Source: Methanoregula sp. UBA471
GTDB taxonomy: Archaea > Halobacteriota > Methanomicrobia > Methanomicrobiales > Methanospirillaceae
NCBI GenBank assembly: GCA_002495065.1
Contig: DADT01000043.1
Coordinates: forward strand, 1-56,899
Length of the DNA stretch: 56,899 nucleotides
Direction of reading: 5' to 3'
The notes under the pieces were generated by a model. The model did not search any database. It was not told the DNA's origin and saw only the letters and a program-made list of their open reading frames with translations. Both the position numbers and the translations under genes were made by a program. Shown here one piece after another: positions 25,679 through 34,380 of the stretch (position 1 is its first letter; each line of letters starts with the position of its first letter).

Positions 25679-26878
25679 TCACATTCCGGTATTCGTATCA
25701 TGGAGTGGCGAGGAGGGTGCAAAATCACGGAGTGTGCACTGCCGTTCGCGGATCGTGTTCCGCAGCAGTGCACCCTCTTCGATAAACCGTTGCATGGGTA
25801 GGGTGAATTTTTCTGATATGTGGGAAAGGGCCGAACGGATGTCTTCAAACTCCTGTACTGGCTGGTGCATTGCATTCCGCACGTTCTCCCGCACATTGAA
25901 CACTCCCATCGGGACATACCCCTGGAGTGCCTCCCGGAGAATGATCGCCCCTGCCTGCTTTTTCTCCTGAGCAAGTGCTTCAAGTACTGCCATCTTACAG
26001 GTATAGTAGCACCCACCGAGCGGGGAGTATACTGTCTTTTTCCTGTTTCCTTCATGGTCGGAAAAGACCAGCTCTTCATTGCCCATGACATGAAGAAATG
26101 CTTCCGACCATTCATACTGCCACCCGGTAGGCATCAGGATGACTGCATAATTATTATGCAGGCTTGAGAACTCATGCACACGCCAGGTATCGATCACCGG
26201 AAATTTTTTTACCTCCGCCAGAAGATGGTCGCCGATTATGGAATCACAGGCGGTGATGGACCAGCGGGTCGGGACGAGATGCCTTCGGGCATCCTTTCCC
26301 ATGGTGCCAACAGAAAATGCCTTCTGGATACTGGAGAACGGGACGCCCTTTTTGTGGAGGTCGGGAACGGCCTCAGCGGATCTGAGATCAGAATCATAGA
26401 ATACTTTTTCCAGGTCCCGGTTCCATTTTACACTCTCGATCTCGAACCGCTCTATAGGAGCGCTGGGTCCAAACGGGGTGTGTTCTTCAGAAAATGACAT
26501 CCCGTGGGGTTGAACGGTAAATGAGACCTCGCTCTCAACAGAGCCTGCTGATAATGAGATCTCCTGGAGTTTTTCTACAAACCGGTTATCAAGATCCGAT
26601 ATGTTTATCTTATGCTTCCCGCGAACCAGGCTGAGGCGGTATTGCATAATCTCTTCCTGGGTCTTGTGTCCGGGGATCCAGGATTCGGGCATATCCATGA
26701 TCGCCGTGTCACCATGCAGAGGAGCAATCATCGGTCCAGCATACACATCCGGATAATTCCAGCTCCCGATAAACACGGAAGGAGGAGAACTACCCTCCAG
26801 CTCTTTACCCACCTCAATCGATTTCATGGGAACGGTTGCTGCAGTCAGTTGCCTGAGATATGCTCCCTTGCCAATCAT
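25679..26878 (-). CDS. NreA-like archaeal DNA repair protein lacking the N-terminal zinc finger
   Basis: The 399-residue protein matches the archaeal Nre family, with SPPSVFIGSWNYPDVYAGPM near the start. Later come SFTVQPHGMSFSEEHTPFGPSAPIERF, HLVPTRWSITACDSIIGDHL and a Cys pair in GGCYYTCKMAVLEAL. Nre proteins act in DNA repair with PCNA. Family members usually start with a Cys-rich zinc finger, which is absent here. A TATA-like element about 21 bases upstream and an in-frame stop just beyond argue that this short N-terminus is real. The C-terminal tail has RQCTLRDFAP, a degenerate PCNA-binding box (Q-x-x-L-x-x-F-A). The dinB gene follows directly. Confidence 0.88.
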   Translation of the reverse strand: MIGKGAYLRQLTAATVPMKSIEVGKELEGSSPPSVFIGSWNYPDVYAGPMIAPLHGDTAIMDMPESWIPGHKTQEEIMQYRLSLVRGKHKINISDLDNRFVEKLQEISLSAGSVESEVSFTVQPHGMSFSEEHTPFGPSAPIERFEIESVKWNRDLEKVFYDSDLRSAEAVPDLHKKGVPFSSIQKAFSVGTMGKDARRHLVPTRWSITACDSIIGDHLLAEVKKFPVIDTWRVHEFSSLHNNYAVILMPTGWQYEWSEAFLHVMGNEELVFSDHEGNRKKTVYSPLGGCYYTCKMAVLEALAQEKKQAGAIILREALQGYVPMGVFNVRENVRNAMHQPVQEFEDIRSALSHISEKFTLPMQRFIEEGALLRNTIRERQCTLRDFAPSSPLHDTNTGM

Positions 26879-26894
26879 GTCGTTACATGAGAAT

Positions 26895-26905
26895 GGATAT
26901 AAAAC
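26895..26905 (-). promoter_or_regulatory. TATA box of the nre-dinB operon
   Basis: GGATATAAAAC on the plus strand (a T-rich TATA box when read on the minus strand) is centred about 21 bases before the ATG at 26878. The mRNA should start at or near the start codon, and no ribosome site is present. Confidence 0.5.
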
Positions 26906-27043
26906 AAGTTAAGATATGGTATGCGGGGAGAAAGTGAAAAGTTTCCATCGCTGTAGAAATCGAGTGAACGTTAACTTCGATAAATTTGGACAGGGTGGGC
27001 AGATTGACGCATGATAAACAGCAGTGAGGAGAGCAAATCTGAT

Positions 27044-28921
27044 TTAACTGGCAGGAGGTCGTTTCATCGGGCTGACGTCGGCCCCCTCCATCTCCCCCTG
27101 AGCCCAGGCATACCGTTCCCGGATTGTGGCAGGAAGCTCACTTTCAGCGACAGGGATAAACCCGAAATGGCCGTAGAAACCGGTCAGGTTTGTTAATGAG
27201 TGCATGTAGAGGGATTCATGCCCGCACGCCTCAACGAGACCCCACATAACCGCATGTGCATACCCATGGCCTCGGTGAACGACCGGTGTAAAAACCGCAT
27301 CCACTTCAAATCCGTCCGGGTGCTTCCGGCACCGTGCAACAGATACTATCTCCCCCCCGGAAAATCCCGCGAAAATCCGGTCAATGCGGGCATCCCCCCT
27401 GGTCTGATGATAATCGGTCCAGAGAGCCTCTGCAAGCGGAAACTCCGCTGTGCGGAGTTCCCGGACAATTGTGCCTGATGTATGACGTGCACCATGAAGA
27501 TCGGCAGATGCAGATGTAGCTGGAGGAAATGCCGGAGCCTGCTCTGTTCCTTCTATCCTGTAGCCCTCCGGGGGAACATGGATCACAAATCGCGCTCCCT
27601 TTCCCTCGGATCCGGTCTCTGTAATCGTCATTCCCGTTACTGCAAGGATCTCACGGCATATGAATAACCCGATGCCGGTATGACCACCGGCATCATACTC
27701 AAATATCCGTTGTTTTTTCTCGGCCGGTATCCCGATGCCATCATCTTTCAGGATGAGATCGAGTCCTTCAGGAGTTTCATGATACGTGACCGTGAGATTT
27801 TTTATGGTCATCCCGTGGGTAATCGCATTGCTGGTAATATGGATCAAAACATCGTTGAAGAGGGGATCAGCAAAAATTTCGAGTCTTTCTGTCCAGAACC
27901 TGACTGAGACAGACCCGGTTTTATCCCGAATGCCCGCAGATTCAAGTATTTTCTGAATACCCAGCCATGCCGGAGGGGAAAGCCCGAGATTTTTATATGA
28001 TTCAGTGAGTTCGAGCTGGCGTGTCAGGTTCGTCGTATGGACCCGCATCTGGCTGAAAAAAACCCGCGCAACGGCATCATCGCAGTGCGCTTCGGCATTT
28101 TTTACCGTTTCAGCCATCTGGTCAACCGTACGCTGGAGGTGATCTTTTGCGATGCGGGAAAGAAGGCTAAGTTTATCAGTGGCCGTCTTCAGTGCTTTCT
28201 CGGCATAGACGCGACGGGTGATTGCTACAAACGTGATGATAGTCCTTCCCATTGGAAGCGGTGCTGCTGAGACAAGGACAATTTCAGAATTCCCGTCCGG
28301 CAGTAAAAATTCCGCTTCAGTTGCATGGATGGCGCCCCCGGTATTCAGCCGGAAAAACATGTCCTGTTCAAAATCGCTGCTCCAGAAAGAACCCGTAGCT
28401 GCTCGTTTCAGATCTTCAGGAGTCCTGTGAAGGAGTCTTGCCGCTTTTTCATTCACTTCCTCAACAACCCTGCCGGTTTCTGTGTCCCGGATCAGGATAC
28501 TGCCTGCTTCCGAATTATTAAAGATCCCCTGATACAGATCCTCGCGTTCACGAACCCTGAAAGAGAGCCATGCAATAAGCCACCCGATAGTAACTACAAC
28601 GATGGTCCGGACAATCGCCTCCATCATAGTCATGGAGGAGCTCCCGGCAACCAGGAGAACAATCAGGAGATATGATCCTCCGATGCACCCGGCAATAAAT
28701 AATCCCCACTTCGGATAATGGTAGGCGGCTATCACCACCGGAATATAGAGGAGATGCGGGATTACCACAGTAATTCCCATGAGCAGTCCTGCAAGGTTTA
28801 TGATGATGGCAATGAAAGCAGATACACCAATCAGAGCATCCCAGATGAGATCGCGTTTTGACAATATATGAGGCAGGCGCACGGGATACTTCTCTCCTGT
28901 TTTCAGACCGGATCCGTTCAC
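27044..28921 (-). CDS. Membrane PAS histidine kinase fused to a C-terminal GNAT acetyltransferase domain
   Basis: The 625-residue protein has four hydrophobic segments at about 28-118, a PAS domain (about 128-240) and a dimerisation helix LLSRIAKDHLQRTVDQM. The ATPase domain carries an N box (Asn365 in NAITHG), DDGIGIP (393-399) and GHTGIGL (413-419). After a linker, residues about 485-612 form a GNAT domain with the acetyl-CoA loop RGHGYA (550-555) and a closing NLTGFYGHFGFIPV. At the phosphoacceptor site, related kinases read RHD but this one reads KDH. Kinase activity is therefore uncertain. The acetyl acceptor is unknown. The start is GTG without a clear ribosome site. It is divergent from the aIF1A gene. 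Confidence 0.87.
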   Translation of the reverse strand: MNGSGLKTGEKYPVRLPHILSKRDLIWDALIGVSAFIAIIINLAGLLMGITVVIPHLLYIPVVIAAYHYPKWGLFIAGCIGGSYLLIVLLVAGSSSMTMMEAIVRTIVVVTIGWLIAWLSFRVREREDLYQGIFNNSEAGSILIRDTETGRVVEEVNEKAARLLHRTPEDLKRAATGSFWSSDFEQDMFFRLNTGGAIHATEAEFLLPDGNSEIVLVSAAPLPMGRTIITFVAITRRVYAEKALKTATDKLSLLSRIAKDHLQRTVDQMAETVKNAEAHCDDAVARVFFSQMRVHTTNLTRQLELTESYKNLGLSPPAWLGIQKILESAGIRDKTGSVSVRFWTERLEIFADPLFNDVLIHITSNAITHGMTIKNLTVTYHETPEGLDLILKDDGIGIPAEKKQRIFEYDAGGHTGIGLFICREILAVTGMTITETGSEGKGARFVIHVPPEGYRIEGTEQAPAFPPATSASADLHGARHTSGTIVRELRTAEFPLAEALWTDYHQTRGDARIDRIFAGFSGGEIVSVARCRKHPDGFEVDAVFTPVVHRGHGYAHAVMWGLVEACGHESLYMHSLTNLTGFYGHFGFIPVAESELPATIRERYAWAQGEMEGADVSPMKRPPAS

Positions 28922-29101
28922 AGGCCAAAAAGACCGTTCTCAATACCCACATTTCGGATATCGCACATCTTCTGCCTGATTCAGACCGCTGAGGAAACGT
29001 TGTTGCCGGCAGATATTATCGTTCCGGTCATGTATCCGGGCAGGACATTGTGCTGCTTCACCCGCAATACATATGTTAATCGTCCCACACACCATTGGTA
29101 T

Positions 29102-29167
29102 ATGACAACGGAGTTGTCTGAATTAGAAATAACAATAACAATGATGCTTTTGACCCTAACGCGGTGA
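29102..29167 (+). CDS. Possible 21-codon leader peptide overlapping the aIF1A start
   Basis: An ATG at 29102 opens a 21-residue frame (MTTELSELEITITMMLLTLTR). Its TGA stop overlaps the GTG start of aIF1A in the arrangement GTGA. A T/A-rich element (ATATGTTAAT at 29071-29080) lies about 25 bases before the ATG, so a leaderless transcript could start there and couple translation into aIF1A. No homologue is known to me; this is positional inference. Confidence 0.3.
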   Translation: MTTELSELEITITMMLLTLTR

Positions 29168-29454
29168 ATGAAGATGGGTCCCCTGTTGTCCGGGTACGGT
29201 TACCCAAGAAATGGGCTAATGAACAGTTCGCTTTTGCTGATCTTATGATGGGTGCAAATCATATCCGTGTCCGGTGCTATGATGGCGTTACCCGTATGGG
29301 CAGGATCAAAGGGAAGATCAAAAAGCGTGTCTGGATACGAGAAGGCGATATACTCATTGTCACACCCTGGTCTTTCCAGGATGAAAAATGTGATATTATC
29401 TATCGCTACCTGCCTCCACAGGCAGACTGGCTGAGAAAGAACAGGTATCTATAA
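29164..29454 (+). CDS. eif1A: Translation initiation factor aIF1A
   Basis: This 96-residue OB-fold initiation factor binds the A-site region of the small ribosomal subunit and promotes scanning and start-codon selection. The core FADLMMGANHIRVRCYDGVTRMGRIKGKIKKRVWIREGDILIVTPWSFQDEKCDIIYRY matches the family closely. It is followed by LPPQADWLRKNRYL, the normal archaeal ending. The basic N-terminus VVRVRLPKK is slightly shorter than usual. The start codon is GTG and has no good ribosome site of its own. A short upstream frame overlapping it may supply translational coupling. Confidence 0.93.
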   Translation: MNEDGSPVVRVRLPKKWANEQFAFADLMMGANHIRVRCYDGVTRMGRIKGKIKKRVWIREGDILIVTPWSFQDEKCDIIYRYLPPQADWLRKNRYL

Positions 29455-29466
29455 AAAGCTCTTTTT
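29453..29466 (+). terminator. Hairpin and T-run after aIF1A
   Basis: AAAAAG-CT-CTTTTT begins at the aIF1A stop codon and ends in five T. It can act as a terminator either by the T-run alone or as a small hairpin. Confidence 0.5.
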
Positions 29467-29639
29467 AACCGTTATTGTATTCCAGTTTTTCATAGTCACC
29501 GCCATGTCTGTGGTTCTTCGGGCATGCGCTGATTTACAGAAATTCGGTAAAATTTCATCGAAATCGAAAAAAAGGAGCAATTTCTCATCTTTTTAACCAT
29601 CTCTTTATCGTGTCGCGGGATAAATAGTACTCTACCCGT

Positions 29640-29801
29640 ATGCAGCACACAGAAAAGAACATCAGGATAATTCGTGACAAGTTAAGCCGGATCGGCATCG
29701 GCGAGAAGAAGATGGACGATGCAACCATACTTGCATCCTACTCAATCAACAAGTTCGGGCGGTTGTGTGCCGTTCCCAAAGAAATCCCACCTGTTCAATA
29801 A
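29640..29801 (+). CDS. Uncharacterised 53-residue protein
   Basis: The product is MQHTEKNIRIIRDKLSR followed by IGIGEKKMDDATILASYSINKFGR and LCAVPKEIPPVQ. It is charged, predicted helical and free of membrane segments. Its codon pattern looks coding, with no runs of rare or repetitive triplets. The A/T-rich GGGATAAATAG 13-23 bases upstream may be part of its promoter, and no Shine-Dalgarno sequence is seen. I do not recognise a family. It lies between aIF1A and the convergent YkgJ-type gene. Confidence 0.5.
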   Translation: MQHTEKNIRIIRDKLSRIGIGEKKMDDATILASYSINKFGRLCAVPKEIPPVQ

Positions 29802-29813
29802 AACAGGCGCTTT

Positions 29814-30296
29814 TTACTTTCGTACCGTATATCCAGCTCTTGTTACTATCCTGATTACAACTGAGTCCCATACAGAGTCATCCGATTCAGCAAGATCATC
29901 GATACATTCCTTCCACAGGCGGGACAGGTCGTCCTCGTCGGAAAAGAATGCACGGCGGTACATGACTCTCCCGGCTCTTTTCCCGCGGGAATTCAGGATA
30001 AGCATCCGCCAGCAGCCATAATCCCTGCAGATTTCCGGCCGTGTCAGGTGGACGCAACAGTAACCTAGCCGGTCCTTTGGGTGGTACCGCAGGAACGGAC
30101 AGGCTTCAGGGTGATCCCCAAAAATACGGGTATCTGAAAATAATTCGTACTTATCCGGGTCGATCCTGACGACATTTTTTTCTCCGGTATACTGGTTATT
30201 GACCAGAAACTCGAATTCGTCACGGGTTTCCTGGATGACATGGACCTGGGCCATGTGGTGGCAGCATTCTCCGCACTGCTGGCATTCGAAAACCAT
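29814..30296 (-). CDS. YkgJ-family cysteine cluster protein
   Basis: The 160-residue protein carries the CxxCGxCC start motif (FECQQCGECCHHM). Further cysteines occur in ACPFLRYHPKDRLGYCCVHLTRPEICRDYGCW, the typical pattern of the YkgJ/UPF0153 zinc or iron-sulfur cluster family. Its role is unknown. The start at 30296 places the Cys motif at the very N-terminus, as is usual. It follows the RMD1-like gene by 13 bases on the same strand and is probably co-transcribed. Confidence 0.85.
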   Translation of the reverse strand: MVFECQQCGECCHHMAQVHVIQETRDEFEFLVNNQYTGEKNVVRIDPDKYELFSDTRIFGDHPEACPFLRYHPKDRLGYCCVHLTRPEICRDYGCWRMLILNSRGKRAGRVMYRRAFFSDEDDLSRLWKECIDDLAESDDSVWDSVVIRIVTRAGYTVRK

Positions 30297-30309
30297 GGTT
30301 ATCGTCCAT

Positions 30310-31371
30310 CTATCCGATACTCTGCCAGATTGCGAGTCCGAACTCAAGGGCAATCAGGATGATGACCACCCACTCGAGCGTATTTGAGTGCTGGATACGG
30401 ACTTCGTCAGAGAGCATCGAATAATTTTCCCGTATGACATCGATCTTGCGGGTCACACTTTCGCTCCACTGGTTGCTCCTGAGCACCTTCAGGACGGTAG
30501 CATAGACCCGTGCATAATAAACATCCTCGGTGACTTTGATCAGGTTGTCAACTTTTTCGATAACTTCCGATATCTCAGCATAATTCTCCATCTGCTTTGC
30601 CATAATTGCATGGTACTGGCGACTCCGGCGAAACTGAGAGAACCTGTCGGCATACTCAATATCATCATACATCTTCTCCATCTCACGGGTCAGTTCCCGA
30701 TCATAGTATCGCAGCTCAAGTACCTGCACATTAGCAAATTCTATAAGGTCAATCAGGTCTGTCGGGTTGTCAGGATTGCAGAGAAGGGCGGAATCCCATG
30801 AGAGTATTGCAAGATCGTCGGTGGTATAGCTTAGTGAATTCTTGACGATCTCATCCCGCATCTGAGGTGAAATATTGATCTTTTCCCCAAGTAAAAGCGG
30901 GACGGGGTCGATCGAATCGTCCCGGTGGTCTGTTACGTAGACGGTGTAATCCTCAAAGAAGTCAGGGTTGATAGCGAAATTTTTTATATGCGGTTTGATG
31001 ATCTCTCCGAGCGTCTTGAGATACTGGACATAAAATTCCGACAATCCTTCCTGACCGGCAAACAAAAAAGCGATCTCTTCAAGGGTGGAATAATGTGCAT
31101 TATCGTTTTCGTAAATAAAACAGAAACTGATCACACCAATGCCATAGACACGGGCAACCACTGAGAACTCAAAAGGCCTGCCTTCCCGCTCAACCCGTAT
31201 GGGATTCATCTGGATCATGAGAGGGGGGTCCTCAATCATGATGGACTTTTGTTTCACCCGGACAAAACTTGTTCTTGCCGTAAAATAATTCTGGGCGAGG
31301 GCCTGTTCCAGCCAGTCAAGATCGATTTCCCTGCCGATATCATAAATCCGGTAAAACCGGAGCGTGATCAT
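30310..31371 (-). CDS. RMD1/YagE (DUF155) family protein with C-terminal membrane anchor
   Basis: The 353-residue protein matches the RMD1/YagE family. The N-terminal beta region contains FEFSVVARVYGIGVISFCFIYEN. The conserved middle has LAILSWDSALLCNPDNPTDLIDLIEFANVQVLELRYYDRELTREMEKMYDDI. The C-terminal coiled segment ends in VRIQHSNTLEWVVIILIALEFGLAIWQSI, one membrane helix. Eukaryotic members act in mitochondria; the prokaryotic role is unknown. The ATG at 31371 has a strong GGAGGAGAAC site. It is divergent from the DrrA-like ABC gene and is followed by the YkgJ-type gene. Confidence 0.85.
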   Translation of the reverse strand: MITLRFYRIYDIGREIDLDWLEQALAQNYFTARTSFVRVKQKSIMIEDPPLMIQMNPIRVEREGRPFEFSVVARVYGIGVISFCFIYENDNAHYSTLEEIAFLFAGQEGLSEFYVQYLKTLGEIIKPHIKNFAINPDFFEDYTVYVTDHRDDSIDPVPLLLGEKINISPQMRDEIVKNSLSYTTDDLAILSWDSALLCNPDNPTDLIDLIEFANVQVLELRYYDRELTREMEKMYDDIEYADRFSQFRRSRQYHAIMAKQMENYAEISEVIEKVDNLIKVTEDVYYARVYATVLKVLRSNQWSESVTRKIDVIRENYSMLSDEVRIQHSNTLEWVVIILIALEFGLAIWQSIG

Positions 31372-31506
31372 AGTTCTCCTCCAGAAAATTCTTAGTGGAG
31401 CAGCATTGTCGTTGATGATGGATAATGATTTTCTCCACATCCCCGCATCTTCAGGAGGGAGCATGGATTAATTACTATCGCGCCGATACCATCTGATTGA
31501 AGCGCA

Positions 31507-32583
31507 ATGAGTCAACCTGTCGCTGAAGGGGGAAAAACGGGAACGGACCCTGCAGAAGCTGTAACTGTCTGCACTGTCGTTCCCAATGCTTCCAGCATCA
31601 TCAGGATTGACCATCTCACAAAAATCTTCCGCGAGAGGAACCGCACGGTAACCGCCGTAGATGATGTTACGTTTGAAGTTTGGCGGGGGGAAATATTTGG
31701 TCTTCTTGGTCCAAACGGTGCGGGAAAGAGTACATTAATCCGTATGCTCACGACCCTGCTCCACCCGACAAGCGGAACAGCATGCGTTGATTCCTATGAT
31801 ATCATCCGTGCCCCTGAAAAGATCCGGGGCATTATCGGGGTCTGCCCCCAGAACAGTACCCTTGATATTGAACTCACAGCTTATGACAACCTTGAATTTT
31901 ACGGGAAACTGGTAAACGTTGATGACAGTATCCTCGATTCAAGAATATTAGAGCTTCTGGAAATGGCAGAACTGGCCGATCGTGCTCACATGAAAGTCCA
32001 GACATTTTCCGGGGGAATGAGACGGAAACTTGAGATTGTCCGTGCTTTTATCCACCACCCGCTCATCCTGTTCCTTGACGAACCCACCATCGGGCTCGAC
32101 CCAGAAGCACGGCATGAAGTCTGGCAGCAGATTGCAAAACTGAACGAGGAGAAAACAACCATTATCCTGACTACGCACTACATGGACGAAGCGGAAAAAC
32201 TCTGTAACCGTATCGCATTTGTGGATAAAGGACGACTTATCGCACTGGATATCCTGGAAAACCTGAAGCAGTTAATTCCCGCAGGTGACCTGATAGAGAT
32301 TGGTTTTGATCGGATGGATGAAGGGATACTTTCCGTGATACGGGGGATGGCTCTGATTAATTCGGTTGAAATCAAGGGCACACGACTCATCATCTCGGCA
32401 AAGAACGGGAGTAAAGTATTACCGGAAATTGTTGCGGTCTTTGAAAAATTTTCTGTCCCGATGACGTCCATTTCGATACGATCCCCCTCCCTTGAAGATG
32501 TTTTCATTCATCTCACGGGTAAAAAACTGGATGACGGCCAGAACCAGGATGCAAAACCTGCACGCGGGGGAATCCCACGATGA
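31507..32583 (+). CDS. DrrA-like ABC transporter ATP-binding protein
   Basis: The 358-residue ATPase of an ABC-2 exporter has Walker A GPNGAGKST, the Q-loop in GVCPQNSTLD, signature FSGGMRRKL, Walker B LILFLDEPTIGLDP and H-loop TTHYMDEAE. The C-terminal extension (about 250-345) ends LEDVFIHLTGK, a mark of the DrrA/CcmA subfamily used for drug, lipid or antibiotic export. About 25 residues of unstructured N-terminus precede the domain, so a start further downstream is possible. Its TGA overlaps the permease ATG (ATGA). The substrate is unknown. Confidence 0.92.
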   Translation: MSQPVAEGGKTGTDPAEAVTVCTVVPNASSIIRIDHLTKIFRERNRTVTAVDDVTFEVWRGEIFGLLGPNGAGKSTLIRMLTTLLHPTSGTACVDSYDIIRAPEKIRGIIGVCPQNSTLDIELTAYDNLEFYGKLVNVDDSILDSRILELLEMAELADRAHMKVQTFSGGMRRKLEIVRAFIHHPLILFLDEPTIGLDPEARHEVWQQIAKLNEEKTTIILTTHYMDEAEKLCNRIAFVDKGRLIALDILENLKQLIPAGDLIEIGFDRMDEGILSVIRGMALINSVEIKGTRLIISAKNGSKVLPEIVAVFEKFSVPMTSISIRSPSLEDVFIHLTGKKLDDGQNQDAKPARGGIPR

Positions 32584-33668
32584 TTCGGGGAGCTGTTGCG
32601 ATATTCAAACGGGATTTTAAGAAATTCCTCAGCAATCCGTTTGTAGTCATCATGACCCTGATGATGCCTATCATGTACCTGGTTATTTTTGGTAACGCAT
32701 TTGGCGGGACCATCAGCCATGTACCCGTCGGAGTTGTCCAGGAAGTCCCCCCCTATAATGATACACCCCTTTTCACCAGTGCTGCAGCAGCACTCAATCA
32801 CATCCCGCAGAAAGATTATCCCAAACTGCTGGATGTCACGGTTTATACTGACGAAAAAAAGGCAAAACAGGATCTTGCAAGAGGGCTGATATCCGCTGTT
32901 ATCGTCTTCCCGTCCGAAATATCCAATGATCATGCTGTCCGCCTGTACGTTGACAGTTCAAACTCGATCATTCCTGCCCTTGTCGAATCAGCTGTCCGTG
33001 GTGTACTTGCATCACTCGGGGCACATAACCCGGTGACCGTGAATAAAATTTACGGGGATATCAAATACATTCAGTTCTTCGGCGTTGGTGTCATCATGAT
33101 GGCCATTTTTACCTCAACAATGTTCGGGGGCGGAATTGCACTCATCAGGGATCGTGAAGCCGGGATCCACGAAGGTTATCTTGTCACGCCGGTGAAACGT
33201 ACGAGTATCATCGCCGGGATCATTTCCAGTGGTACCGTCCGGGCATTTATCGCGGGATTTACCATCTTTCTTATCGATATTCTGATTACCGGGATCACCA
33301 TCCAGAGCGTGGAGGTCTTCCTGCTGGTCCTCCTCGTGATCCTGATCGCTTGTATCGGGGTCACCAGCCTTGTTGTGTCTTTCGCGTCACGTTTTTCCGC
33401 ACAGCAGGAATATGCTTCAGTCGTCGCGTTTCTTAACCTCATACTGTTCATGACATCCGGGGCGTTTTACCCTGTGATTGGCATGCCTGACTGGTTGCGA
33501 TGGATAACCATCATTAATCCGGAGTATTACGGTGTGGATGCACTCAGAGGTATTATTCTCCGCGGACAGGGGCTCGATGTTATCGGAATGGATCTTATTG
33601 CATTGCTGATATTTTCCGGTGCAATGTTTATCCTCGGCATCGCCACGTACCGGCGCACACTCGAATGA
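32580..33668 (+). CDS. ABC-2 type permease (DrrB-like)
   Basis: The 362-residue membrane partner of the preceding ATPase has one helix near residue 20-42 and a large external domain (about 43-165, with VVQEVPPYNDTPLFTSAAAALNHIPQKDY). Five more helices follow from about 170. The ABC2 signature region contains LIRDREAGIHEGYLVTPVKRTSIIAGIISSGTVRAF and SGAFYPVIGMPDWLRWITIINPEYYGVDALR. This is the ABC2_membrane/YhgE-like layout. The overlap with the ATPase gene shows translational coupling. Confidence 0.92.
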   Translation: MIRGAVAIFKRDFKKFLSNPFVVIMTLMMPIMYLVIFGNAFGGTISHVPVGVVQEVPPYNDTPLFTSAAAALNHIPQKDYPKLLDVTVYTDEKKAKQDLARGLISAVIVFPSEISNDHAVRLYVDSSNSIIPALVESAVRGVLASLGAHNPVTVNKIYGDIKYIQFFGVGVIMMAIFTSTMFGGGIALIRDREAGIHEGYLVTPVKRTSIIAGIISSGTVRAFIAGFTIFLIDILITGITIQSVEVFLLVLLVILIACIGVTSLVVSFASRFSAQQEYASVVAFLNLILFMTSGAFYPVIGMPDWLRWITIINPEYYGVDALRGIILRGQGLDVIGMDLIALLIFSGAMFILGIATYRRTLE

Positions 33669-33701
33669 AATAATGGTAGTTTTTCATTTTAAACAGGTCG
33701 T

Positions 33702-34301
33702 CTACCGTGTGAACGTTGTCGTAAACTTCGTTTCTGCAATAATATGTCCGGTCAATGCCCAGTCGATGGAATCCCGGTCCGCAGTCGGCTGGGTGATATC
33801 CATGTCAACTGCATACAGCCTGAAAACGTACCTGTGTGTTGTTCCAATAGGCGGGCAGGGGGGATAGTAGCCTCGTGAGCCGGCACTGGTGTCACCCTGC
33901 TGTGCCCCGTTGGCCAGCACTTTTGCATTCGGCTGTGCCCGTGCAAGTTCTCCGGATACCGGGGGAATATTGTAGACGATCCAGTGGGTAAACCTGCCAT
34001 TCGGAGCATCAGGGTCATCCATTATAAGGACGAGACTTTTCGTCCCGGCAGGGATACCTTCCCAAGAGACTTCGGGCGATTCACTTGCTCCTTTGCAGGT
34101 ATAAGCGTCAGGAAGAGGTGATCCCGCACTAAGAGTGTCTACCCTGATCGTAAAACCAGAGGAAGGTGCCGGCGGCGTATGGTACGCAGGTTGCTCTGGT
34201 GCAAGGGTAGCAGAAGTGGCCGGTGGAGCCGTTGATAAGCACCCGGATAAAAGAAGTATAACAATGATGAGTATTATGGAAATGAGCCCGCGAATCTGCA
34301 T
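33702..34301 (-). CDS. Secreted PEBP-family (YbhB/YbcL-type) lipoprotein
   Basis: The 199-residue protein begins with a lipoprotein signal peptide (ISIILIIVILLLSGC) and a Pro/Ala-rich linker. The phosphatidylethanolamine-binding-protein domain has ASESPEVSWEGIPAGTKSLVLIMDDPDAP, RFTHWIVYNIPP, the loop GYYPPCPPIGTTHRYVFRLYAVD, and an end typical of archaeal and bacterial YbhB proteins. These residues form the anion-binding pocket of the family. Its ligand here is unknown. It is convergent with the ABC permease. Confidence 0.9.
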   Translation of the reverse strand: MQIRGLISIILIIVILLLSGCLSTAPPATSATLAPEQPAYHTPPAPSSGFTIRVDTLSAGSPLPDAYTCKGASESPEVSWEGIPAGTKSLVLIMDDPDAPNGRFTHWIVYNIPPVSGELARAQPNAKVLANGAQQGDTSAGSRGYYPPCPPIGTTHRYVFRLYAVDMDITQPTADRDSIDWALTGHIIAETKFTTTFTR

Positions 34302-34380
34302 AACCGGACAGGTGCGTGGCCGGATAATAAGCGTTCCGTCCGGGTTTAAATGAACGGCTTCTTCTTTTTAAAAAAACAGC

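Noticed and set aside
31507..33668. DrrA/DrrB-like pair as an antibiotic resistance cassette
   Set aside because: The subfamily fits but no biosynthetic or resistance genes are adjacent, so the substrate cannot be stated.
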